64,000 nucleotides of DNA, from positions 5,981,954 to 6,045,953 of the forward strand of contig NC_087066.1 in the NCBI RefSeq assembly GCF_963678635.1, read 5' to 3'. Origin of the DNA: Symsagittifera roscoffensis. Its lineage: Eukaryota > Xenacoelomorpha > Acoela > Convolutidae. Shown one piece after another: positions 48,446 to 58,175 of this stretch. A program made the position numbers and the translations under genes. Each line of letters begins with the position of its first letter. Position 1 is the stretch's first letter. Below the pieces are notes generated by a model. That model was given only the letters and a program-made list of their open reading frames with translations. It ran no database searches and was not told the DNA's origin.

Positions 48446-51353
48446 ATGACTGTCGAAACTGAAACCATGATATTCAGCGTATGCACATTCAATGTACAGA
48501 GCATTCTAGCTAACAAAAGACGGAAGTCCTTTTGTAACGCTATTAGTACCTTGGACTTCAGCATCATAGCACTGACAGAAACCTGGTTGACCAGCGACAT
48601 CCTGGAATTTGAACTTTACATGAGCAACTACCAAGTTTATCGAAGCGATAGACAGACTGGTACATCTTCGCACTCTTTACATCGGCGCTCTGGTAGCAGT
48701 TCGGAGAGGCCTATTGCACACAGTATTGCCTATTGAGTTACATGGAGTCGAAGCTGTTGGATGTGCATGCCGCTGCGAAGGGAAGTCTGTTCTCATAGTG
48801 GTAGCCTATAATCCGGATGACAAGAGTAAATACCGATGGAGTCTCGAGCAGTGGAACAAATTGTTGGAATCTGTTGATCGTCAAGGGAGTTCCTATGACA
48901 GCTTTTTCCTCATGGGAGACTTCAATCTACCTGGGGTAGACTGGAGCGTCTGGAACATCGGAAACCATTACGAAGCAGCAGTGCTGGAACTACTAGACAG
49001 ACACTCTTTTCCGCAACTTGTGAATTTTCCCACATCAGCTGCCAACTCGAACGTCTATGATCTAGTGTTCACTGACTCAAGTCCATTGATTTCGAACCTG
49101 GTTGCAGATAGGAAGTTTTGGAATCTATATTCCGTCGAAAATCGTCCGTGCTCCAATCACTTGCCGGTCTCATTTGAAATAATGGGAGAAGCTGTCAGCG
49201 GTGAGAACTCTCAAAAAAGACTCAGTTTTTGCAATGCCGACTATGAAGGCCTGAATAAGTCCATACTCGAAAGTCCTTTTATCGGCAATTGCTGGTCCAA
49301 ACCGAATGTTCTTTTATGTGAATGGTACGATTGGCTCTTCAAACTCACTCAGGAGCACGTACCAGTAAAAACTAAACACAGACTAAACGTGCCCCCCTGG
49401 ACCACATCTGCCACATCGCATAAAATGAAGAAGCTGAAGACCATGAAAAAGAGACAACTCCGGAACAACAATGTGCCAGATAAAATATCAAACTTAGAAC
49501 AAGATATTCATGATTCTCTTGTGGAAGACCAAGCTGAATATGAAACCTTGTTAGCTGATACAAGATCAGTTTCCCGTTTGTTCAAGTATTTCAGTAGTCT
49601 GAGGCAAGCAAATCCTCTGCCTAAAACATTTCGACATGGGGACTGCATTGCGGAAACTCCTCGAAAACAGTCATTCCTTTTCAATAACTACTTTCAGAGT
49701 GTGTACACACTGGACGACTCCCACAATACTACTTGTGTTATAGAAAACTCCGACCGAGTATGCGATTTTGACACATCAGGAGCTTCTGTAGTAAAAATCC
49801 TGGGGCGTATTAACGTTACTAAGTCAAGAGGTCCCGATGATATTCCTCCGGCTTTCTATCGCAATGTACCTAACATTGCCAAATCACTCAGTGATATCTT
49901 CCGGAAAGTGAAAGAAACTGGTATCTTCCCGGAACGCTGGAAAATTGGTAAACTCAAGCCACTATTCAAAAAAGGAAATAGGATGCTCGTGGAAAATTAC
50001 CGGCCAGGAATGCTTTTGGATATAGCCCCGAAAGTTTTGGAACGTTGCATTTTCAGTAGTTTGTACCCTTCTGTGTCCAAACTTCTACCGAAATGCCAGT
50101 ACGGATTCAGAGCTAAACGATCCACCTGTCTACAACTGCTAGAGTATTTGAACGAAGTCTACAAAGGCGTGGACCAACCTGATACAGTTGTGGAAGCGGT
50201 GTATTTAGACTTTAGCAAAGCTTTTGATACCATATCGCACCGCATTTTGTTGGACAAACTCAAAGCCATTGGTGTCAGTGGCCTGCTTTTGAGAGTTCTT
50301 ACTTCTTATTTATCGAATCGGAAGCAATATGTAGATATTGATGGCCACAAATCCAGTTTACTAGATATTTTCAGCGGAATCCCACAAGGATCCATCTTGG
50401 GGCCGCTGCTATTCTTAGTTTATGTTATTGATCTCAAAGTCAACGTGCGTAGCAGTACCTATGCTTTTGCGGATGATGCAAAACTTCTGTCTATACATCG
50501 GAGAAACTCGCATTGCGAGCTTCAAGGCGATCTTAATGTCCTGAATTCCTGGGCTGCGAACAATTCACTTCAGTTTAACTTGGATAATTGTCACATTCTG
50601 CCTTTCCGACCGACAGACTCGAGTTTTGTATTAAGCTCGGCAACGCTTGAAAATGTCTCAAATGAAAAAGACTTGGGTGTTATCGTTTCTTCCGACCTAT
50701 CCTGGACTCCCCACATTCGAAAGCAATGTCAGAAAGCCGTCTCAGTGTTTTTCTTAATCCGAAGAAACATTTCTTCTTCTATCAGCGTAGCCGCTCGCTT
50801 GAATTTATACAAGTCGATGATTGTGCCTGTCCTAACTTATAATTCAACAGTTTGGTTCGCTAACAGGTCAAACAAGAAGTCCCTGGAAAGTGTTCAGCGG
50901 CGAGTCACCCAGTGGATACTATCATATCAAACTGAAAGTTATTTCGAAAGAATGAAGACACTGAACATCTTACCAATCACTCTACATCTGCAGATATGCG
51001 ACTTACTCACATTCTCCAAAATCGTTTCAAATCATTATGATTTCGATTGGTTTGCTAATGTTAATTTCAATGACTCTCTCAACACCCGCTCTGGGGAAAG
51101 TGTTCGCCTAAGTGTGCCGCGAGTGAGACTCGCGAAGTCGCGTCAAAACTTCTTTCATCGAATAACCCGCATGATTAACTCCCTTCCTCTATGGGTCGAC
51201 TACTTAAATCCCATCGGTTTGAAAGAAAGACTCAAAAAGTTGTTCTGGATGTTCTTCAACTCTTACTATTCAACCGAAAATGCTTGTACATGGGTGATAA
51301 ACTGTGATTGCTACACTTGCATCTGCAACTCTTCTCTAGTCGCAGGTCTTTGA
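48446..51353 (+). pseudogene. LINE ORF2 (APE endonuclease + RT) with one frameshift
   Basis: The first frame (from ATG 48,446) has the endonuclease start VCTFNVQSIL and ALTETWLT. Near 48,680 the reading frame must shift by +1 to continue with GALVAVRRGLLH, GDFNLPGVDW and the RT. The endonuclease SDH triad reads SNH (CSNHLPVSFEI near 49,155), losing a catalytic Asp. RT motifs are otherwise intact: KSRGPDDIPPAF, ENYRPGMLLDIAPK, QYGFRAKRS, VYLDFSKAFDT, SGIPQGSILGPLLF and FADDAKLLS (near 50,470). The C-terminal Cys-rich tail (WVINCDCYTCIC) is complete. It is probably inactive, although an assembly error could mimic the frameshift. Confidence 0.85.
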
Positions 51354-51423
51354 TTCTCTGTCTGGGATTAAACCCCCTTCAGTACTTTACTGTAAAGCTT
51401 TAATAATAATACTAATAAAAATA

Positions 51424-52026
51424 TTAAAAATGCGAAGCCGAAGCGTAGGCAGCATGAGTGTAGGGATAAAGACGCGGATAACGATCATGAACCAGAGAAA
51501 AGAGCTTGTTGCGCGAGACGGAGTTGAAGGCGTTCTTGAAATCAATGGATCAATCTTTATGGATCACGGGAAACGATTCTGACTATACAGAGCAGCTGAG
51601 ATTGTTAAACATCCTGCCTCTGGCGTTGTTTCTCCAGCTGAACGAGTTACTGACGATGGCGAAATTCTTGCATGAAGAAAACGATCACCTTAAGCTCCCG
51701 GCAAAAATTGAAAATCCAGGAAGAACGAAAGAAATTTTCAACCTAAACAAGACCAGAACTTAAAAAGCTAGAGGAGAGTTTACATTCAGGACGTGCCGTC
51801 TAATAAACCGACTAAATCAGAAAATTGAATTTCGAGAAATGCGAGGCTTAAAGCGAAGATTGATACAGATGATATGGAAGTTTTTCGACGATCAATTCTC
51901 AGAACAAAACAAGTGCACATGGGTCCTCTTCTGTGACTGCAACATGTGCCGAAATTACCGGACAAAATTTTGAGATTTTTGGGGATATCATCCCATCAGT
52001 ATCCTACTGAAAATTCACAACAACAA
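51424..52026 (+). pseudogene. 5'-truncated CR1 LINE ORF2 C terminus, copy 2
   Basis: Same content as 46,061-46,663, ending in an ACAACAACAACAAT tail that is probably the original simple-repeat 3' end of this CR1. Confidence 0.8.
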
Positions 52027-52029
52027 CAA

Positions 52030-52489
52030 TTTTAAGAAGCACTTTACCGTTGTTCTGCTTATTTTCAAAAATGTTTTTGCGCGTGGCATAGACCGCGGCT
52101 TGAGCTGGTCTCGGCGTACCATAGCTTAACTGACGAACAACGTTCGACAAACTGCGCCCACCACACGTGGAAGCCAATCGAAGAACAACGTTGTCCTTGT
52201 CCACAGCAAGAGGACGAACTCCTCCAGACTTCTTGCTCAAGGCGAAAAGATTAGCTCCAAAGAAATGAGGACGGATGAGACAAGGAGCTTTTCCAGACAG
52301 AACTCCTGGTTGGCTAATCAAGTCTTTAAGAATCTGTGGGGTCACTCTATCAGGCCCAGCAGCCGAGCCAGAAGGATAAGACCTGATCGCGTCGCCGATA
52401 TGGTAATGCGGTTTATGACAGGAGAATAGCCAGAGGGGGCGGGCACCGGGCACACTGACATCGCGATAAGAACGCGGCTGGTGCTTCAT
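52030..52489 (-). pseudogene. LINE reverse transcriptase fragment, copy 2
   Basis: Longer version of the fragment at 46,669. It adds LSNVVRQLSYGTPRPAQAAVYATRK, split here as LSNVVRQLSYGTP and RPAQAAVYATRK, which is the (L)..QLG.G...G.EAA.H segment of the same RT family. No catalytic box. Confidence 0.73.
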
Positions 52490-52502
52490 CTTCGATTTCT
52501 AC

Positions 52503-52659
52503 TTTGTTCATCTTCAACTTTGTTTGATATAAACAGATCATGCACATTCTTTGTCAAATGTTTTTGTAAAAATTGTCGATCGTAAGTTCATTCAATATTT
52601 ATATTAACCCTGTATCCACTCAATGGAATTAAAGTCTTTTACTACTACTACTACTACTA
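52503..52659 (+). mobile_element. 157-bp LINE 3'-end insertion with (ACT)6 tail
   Basis: Present only in copy 2. It ends with TTAAAGTCTTTT and then six ACT units, like the minus-strand end of the LINE at 6,075 (CCTAAAGCCTACACTACT). It is a 5'-truncated CR1 copy inserted after the segment was duplicated. Confidence 0.7.
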
Positions 52660-53058
52660 GAGTGATGCGAGTCCACCATTTCTTTGTCCGAGGAAGCTAC
52701 ATGAATCATGGCTCCTCTTTAATCAAAAGACTCAACCTTAGCGGAGACACGCCTACTCAAATCCTCTGACGGAGACTTAGGTGCCTAAGTTTTGATAACG
52801 AGTGGTTGGAGCTACTTCTACACCAGTTCTGAAGACACGAATCCGTACATGTTGTTGTTATTGTAGCTACATCGACCTCTGCTTCCAGCTTTTGTTGACA
52901 AAGGCAAACATTTTTGTTGACTTTTTTAGCAAGATGAGACAAGCATCAAATCCGATTATGGTTGAATTTGCTCGCATGAGACAAAGTCAACCATAATCGC
53001 ATTTGATGAACACAATTCTCAGCAGCAATTCTCGAATTCATTATGTTAAAGATTAAAT

Positions 53059-53400
53059 ATGGCGTACAAATTCGACAACAAAGACGTCAATGATTTTTTC
53101 AGCGGGAACTTTACAGCCCAAAAGTTGCACACCGAAAATGAGTTCCATCATAATCCTATCATTAATGAATCAATGAGGCTAGAATTTCAGAAGAATCAAG
53201 GCAGAGAAAAGTCATTTAAGGGAGTCAACTATTTTCACGTGGCTGGTGCGTCTGACAGAGCAAGCTTAGATTACGCAGAAAAGGCGCAAAAGATTCACGA
53301 AAAACGAGAAAGAAGAAACTTTACCGCGACCACTCTCTGTACCAGAAACGGAATGCAGTTTCAGCCAGACGTAGGTATCAAAAATATCATTGCCTCATAA
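53059..53400 (+). CDS. Hypothetical 113-aa protein upstream of TDRD9
   Basis: An ATG-initiated frame of 113 codons directly after segment copy 2 and about 60 nt before the TDRD9 acceptor. The product is hydrophilic and basic, with no transmembrane segment or signal peptide (FKGVNYFHVAGASDRASLDY, AEKAQKIHEKRERRNFTATT). Codon usage and lack of low complexity look gene-like, but I recognise no family. It could be an upstream cistron of a trans-spliced unit, a terminal exon of another gene, or chance. No canonical AATAAA follows before the acceptor. Confidence 0.4.
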   Translation: MAYKFDNKDVNDFFSGNFTAQKLHTENEFHHNPIINESMRLEFQKNQGREKSFKGVNYFHVAGASDRASLDYAEKAQKIHEKRERRNFTATTLCTRNGMQFQPDVGIKNIIAS

Positions 53401-53439
53401 ATTGGAAGTAATTTTTAAAAATGCATTTCTCTTAAAGGC

Positions 53440-53462
53440 AAACATTTTTGTTGACTTTTTAG
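53440..53462 (+). other. 3' splice (trans-splice) acceptor upstream of TDRD9
   Basis: AACATTTTTGTTGACTTTTTAG, with the AG at 53,461-53,462, 21 nt before the in-frame ATG. The same pyrimidine-rich string is duplicated in the upstream segments (about 47,280-47,310 and 52,905-52,930). Confidence 0.5.
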
Positions 53463-53483
53463 CTAGATGAGACAAATAGTCTC

Positions 53484-53623
53484 ATGCGAGCAGAGTCAAC
53501 CATAATCGGATTTGATGAACCCAATTCTCAGCAGCAGCTGGGGATTGGCCCCTCTAGATTATCGCCAGAAACTTTCTACGACAAAAGTCTCCCTGTTTAT
53601 CCATTCCGAGAACGGATCCTGGA
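53484..53623 (+). CDS. TDRD9: TDRD9/spindle-E N-terminal exon
   Basis: This exon encodes 46 codons plus two bases, starting ATG at 53,484 (MRAESTIIGFDEPNSQQQ) and ending YDKSLPVYPFRERIL, followed by GA and a consensus donor GTAAGT (53,624). SLPVYPFRE.IL is the conserved segment just N-terminal to the Walker A domain of DEAH/RHA helicases. The two leftover bases plus the first C of the exon at 59,854 make a GAC codon. The joined protein keeps the frame into the helicase domain with family-like spacing (…RIL-D-TIDQHPVVLIKGG). An ATG at 53,467 opens a 12-codon out-of-frame uORF. I infer this exon from motif, phase and donor; transcript evidence is absent. Confidence 0.8.
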
Positions 53624-53766
53624 GTAAGTTGTTTTTATCGAATATGTTACAGCAAAAATAAGTTATTTTAAGCTTAACCTCCATTATAAATGTTTTTTTT
53701 TTTACAAACAATAGATTCAAGGATGAAATGAGGAACGTCGTAAAACATAATTCCTGATTTGGTTCA

Positions 53767-55265
53767 TTGAGGCTGCCATTAATATTCTCTGATGAGGACG
53801 AGCAGGCTTTTCTGAATGGGTTAGCAGAACTAAATTTTGATCAAACAAGCACGTGCAAAGACAAACCACAACTAGACAAAATGCTATGTAATCAACCAGA
53901 AATATTAACATCCGTGAAAATGGACAATCGACTGAAACCAGTATACACGAGCGATCATCCACACTACCACGCGAAACTTTCTCCGAGAAATAGTAACAAA
54001 CAACAATATAAAATTCCGCTCATTCTCATGTTCGAAAGCAAATGGGGACCGTAAAGCAATGTATCGTCGAAAACCAGTTTAACCCGTACTGTTATAGCAA
54101 TGTCGATTTCTTGACCAAATTGTGGCACAATTGGTTAATTAACAAAATCTCTAAACGCGTTCCTAAGAAAACTAAACATAGAGGCTAATTAGCAACTTGG
54201 TTGACCTCAGAAAGATCAAACCTCATCAAAATAATAAAACCAATGAGACGAAAATAAAAAAAGAATGTTACCGGACATCAGTTGAAAAAATTGAAATCTC
54301 TGGTAAAACCACATAGAAAAGAGATTAACCGTAGATCAGAGATCATGTGAAGAAGCTCTGGGCATCGACAGAAACTTCTCAAAACAGCAAAAATTACTTC
54401 AAAAAAGTCCGAAAAACTGAGTCCATATCTGGTGGAAATTTGTTACGTTAAAGCGGCTGCATCTGACGTAGTAAAGCTCATATGTTCAACGAGTACTTTA
54501 AATCTGTTTTTAGCCACACCGCTCATATTCCTGAAGAGAACTCACAACTTAGCAAAATTACGAGTTTTGATTTTAAAATAAGTGAAATCGAAACAATACT
54601 CGAAAATCTGGATATTAATTAAAGGAACTAATAACATTGGAAACCTTCTATTGAAGAAACTCAGCTGTTCTATCTCCAAGTACAGCAGATGACATTGAGT
54701 GTTAGCTCTGTTTTTCTATTTCCAAATCTTTGTATTTTTAACGATAGCTAATAAATGCATCTTTATATCAACGTGGAAATTAAGTGAAACTCTTCATTTT
54801 CAAAGGAGGTAACAAACAACTAGCTTGCTATTACCACCCAAAAAGTCTACTAACAGTAACGTCAAAAAAGTTAGAAAAATTAAGGTTTGACGATTTGATT
54901 AACTTATTATCTCAAATTCTCAGCACGGTTTACATGAAAATGTTCAGTCACAAACCTAATTGAATACATGCATGAAGTGTACGCTCACTATGATAACATT
55001 GAAATAAACTTTCTGGCTTGTCTCTTTGGATTTCCAAAAACCGTTCAAGCCTGTTAACCATTGGATGATTATTGAAAACGGTAGGAGTTTTGGTTTTGCA
55101 GGTCCTTGCTTGAAACTAGAAAATTACCTGTGTAATAGAAAACAAACCGTTCGAATCGGAAGAGAAGTCTCTGATGCTTTGCCCGTATACAGTGGTGTAC
55201 CTCAGTGGTCGACTCTCGCAGCTAAAACTAAAGGCATACAAAACATATTTTGCCCCGATTGTTAG
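53767..55265 (+). pseudogene. Decayed CR1 LINE ORF2
   Basis: Follows the ORF2 of the 6.1-kb LINE in order. Endonuclease end: LAELNFDQ, QLDKMLCNQPEIL, YTSDHPHYHAKL. Linker: LWHNWLINKISKRVPKKTKH near 54,110-54,180. RT: FNEYFKSVFSH near 54,490, LDFQKPFKPVNH near 55,030, and VYSGVPQWSTLA near 55,200. Stops and frameshifts are frequent and the region beyond the RT core is lost. Confidence 0.78.
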
Positions 55266-56060
55266 CTTTGGCTCAGCTCTTAGAAACCATAAAATAACGA
55301 TTTTGCAATTTTTGTGTCGAAGTTAGGCTGCTGCTACTGTATGATCGGCTGGATTTGGATGAGTCAGAACGTGATTCTACTTTTCGGCTGGTAGCATCTG
55401 TTGAACATTGGTAATGCGGTTGGCCACAAAAGAAAAAGGCCTGTTTGAAAATGATCTGATCTAACCAAGTGCTATTGTTGAATCACTCCACGCGCTGACA
55501 TCTACCACCAATTGCAAAGTTTTGATTGACTTCAAGACGCATTTCAGGAGTGTAAAGCCCAGAACTATTGACTGCAAGTCGTGAATTGGCAGCTAGCAAT
55601 GAAGTGTGGGTTCCTGCGCTTAGAATGAATAGCTGCTCAATAAGCCATCTTCGTTGCATCGCAGAAGAGCGACTTGGTTTTTTTCACTTTGAAAATTTCA
55701 GTTGAAATTGACCACAATAGAGCTCTCGTGAAACTGTCTTGTTTCTTGTAAAAAATCTTTATAGGAAGCATCTGGATGGTTTGTGTCAAGTAGGCAAGCC
55801 ATTGAAGCGTGCTGGAAAATGCTTTGCTTTTTGCTTTTGATTTTTTTTATTCGGAAAACTTTGCTAAAAGTTGGCCACTTTTCCGGTGACAACGATCTCG
55901 AAACTTATTTTTGAAATAATTTTTTGACTCTGGTTTATGCGAAGTCGTCTTTGGGCAATGATTATGAATGCGACTGTCAAGTTTACTAGTCGTTTGTTGT
56001 CTTTTCCCGCATCTTTCAAGCTTTTTTTAAGCAACTTTCAAGCTTTCAACTTTCAAGTCT
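55266..56060. other. Intronic sequence, nothing recognised
   Basis: No motif seen on either strand. It may be the 3' part of the decayed BEL/Pao element. Confidence 0.4.
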
Positions 56061-56063
56061 TTT

Positions 56064-58175
56064 TCAGCAACTTCCAAACTGCATGATGAGGTACTTCCCA
56101 ACTGGCAGAAATTGATCTGACACCGGTACCTTCTCGATCTGGCCTGTGTCAATCATCTCTTGGAAGAAATCGTTATATTTTGTTCTCGGCTTCACGTTTC
56201 TGTCGTAGCTTTTCATTGAAAATGAATTGTGGTAAAGCTTTGCGTGCTGAATGACCAATATCGGGCAACCATTCATGGGTGATTTCGTCGTAGATCCCCT
56301 GTGATTTGTTGATAAGCAATCTCACCATAGCTCGTACATATGAGCCATAGGTCGTAGTCTTATGGAAATTTTGGATGCATTCAAGCTCGTTGTCTGAGTG
56401 CTGGGATTTAGGAGTTGAAGGAAAATCGTCAATTTCTCAGAATCTGACAAATGTGGTGCACTAGCTGTTTAGGAAGTTGATTCCATACCGTGGCGAAGGT
56501 TTTCATGTTGTGACTCTAGTGGTCGGTATCAGCAGCATCTGAGACTGTCCGACGAAGAGTCGTGCCGATTAACAGTATAGTGCCTTCCTTGAAGTTGCTT
56601 GACTTCACAATGTGTGTGTAGACGGATTGTCCAAACAGGAGATCAATTTTGTTGGGTTTGTCGAAAGTTGGATCCGCTAAGTTGTAGTTGCCGACCTTTT
56701 GTAGGTCGGTGAATGCCATTTGTGTTTTTGGATGCTCGTGATCTGTGATGTTTTCCGATACCGCACAAGAAACATTGGTATTTTAAATTGTTACCAAACT
56801 TTGGTAGAACGTGAAGTTCATTCGTCCTTGAGTAAACATAGTGTTCTTCCGGTTCACTCCAGTTATGCGATATGAAGCTTCTGTTGGTTTGATACCAAAC
56901 CGGTGGATAGGCTGTAAGGTGGTGACGTTCGTCTGAGCACAATTGTCAACCAGCGCCCTCAAGTGATGAACTCGACCGTTCTGAGATCGAACTTTGACAT
57001 TTGCCGTTCGAAGAATTGTGATGGTTCCAGTCCGGTTGATTCGAAGAACATCTATTTTTGCTGTGAGCTTCGGACTGCGCTGGCTAGAACGGTCATCGAT
57101 CGGAATTCACACACTGCCAAATTGGATGTTTGTATTGGCAAGTTTGAACTTCGGCCTCTCTTTACCACAGTGAATTTTTGTGAGATGGGTTTTTTTCTGT
57201 TAATAACATCTGCTGCTCACGTTCAAGTTTATTGGGTCTGGAATGAGATCCTTGAGCCACCTCTAGCCCTGAATATGTTGTCTAATAATACCATAAGTCT
57301 ATCAAGGTCCTTGCCTTCTGAGATTCAGGATCGAAGTTCTCGAAGAGGAAATGCAACAAATAATTTACTGATCTATCGATGGCCTTGAGCGATTGCGAAG
57401 TCTCTTAAGGACTGAGTGTAGCTGACGAAGCTGAGATACGTTCTCAGTTTCTACTGCAGTGAATCCTTGACAAGAGCTTCCGAAGGGTTATACGATCATT
57501 TTTGTATCTGTGCTCTAGCATTTGAAGCGCTACTTCGTAGTTGCTTTCTATACAATCCAGGTTCATGATGAGTTTAGAAGCATGGCTCAACAAACAAATT
57601 TTGAGATACATCAATTTCTGAACCGGTGAGAAGCTTGACATTGTCATGGACAGTTGATCGAGACTGATCGATGAAGCTTAGTCAGGCATTGAAATCGTTA
57701 CTGAAGCTAGGCAGATTGGTCTGCGACAGTCTTGGCGTGATCCTTACAGGTGGGTCTGCGTAATTGCAGAAAGGTTGATTGGCTGACTTGATGCGGCTAT
57801 CATTTTCTTTGCGGCTTGTAGAGTTTGGCGAGCAGTCTTCTGTATTTTCTGGCATTGATCAAATACTTGCTCGTATTCTGAATCATGAACGATAGCGTCA
57901 AGCAGCTCGTGGTCAGCAACTGAGGATTGAGCCAAGCAATGCTCAAGCTCGTTCGTTTCATCGCTCAGTTCGTCTTGGTTGCGATTGTGGCTAGCACAAA
58001 GGCCACTGACTTGAGAAACTTGTTTCAGAACTTGATGACAATTTCTTTGAGCTCTTTCAAGCTTTTTCATAGCCTGTGGAGTTTGAATTTTTAAAGTAGG
58101 CTCAGGCAGTGTGCTTACTTTCCTTAGGTTATGCAGGCGGACCAGAATTAATATTTCGCGATAGCTGGACAGCAA
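56064..58175 (-). pseudogene. BEL/Pao LTR retrotransposon relic (gag, protease, RT start)
   Basis: Minus-strand pieces in order. A gag N terminus with helical, Glu/Gln-rich sequence (58,175-57,744, ALERAQ-type heptads). The DUF1759-like gag segment FSPVQKLMYLKICLLSHASK, then NYEVALQMLEHRYKND (57,640-57,480). A Pao protease segment with ALVDNCAQT where DSG.Q is expected, then NLADPTFDKPNKIDLLFG (56,670-56,610). Finally KYNDFFQEMIDTGQIEKV near 56,190, the start of BEL/Pao RT. The RT core and LTRs are missing or unrecognisable. It is antisense to TDRD9. Confidence 0.8.

Larger units (their letters stand above)
47441..51424 (+). mobile_element. CR1-clade LINE, nearly full length, between duplicated segments
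   Basis: A 60-nt 5' UTR, ORF1 at 47,501, ORF2 from 48,446 to 51,353 with one frameshift, and a short 3' UTR ending in TTTAATAATAATACTAATAAA, a TAA-type simple-repeat tail. It lies exactly between the two copies of the composite segment. Confidence 0.87.
51424..53063. repeat. Composite segment, copy 2 (direct duplication)
   Basis: Second copy of the segment at 46,061. It begins TATTAAAAATGCGAAG like copy 1 and ends near TTATGTTAAAGATTA (compare 47,420-47,435), just before the 113-aa ORF. Confidence 0.85.
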
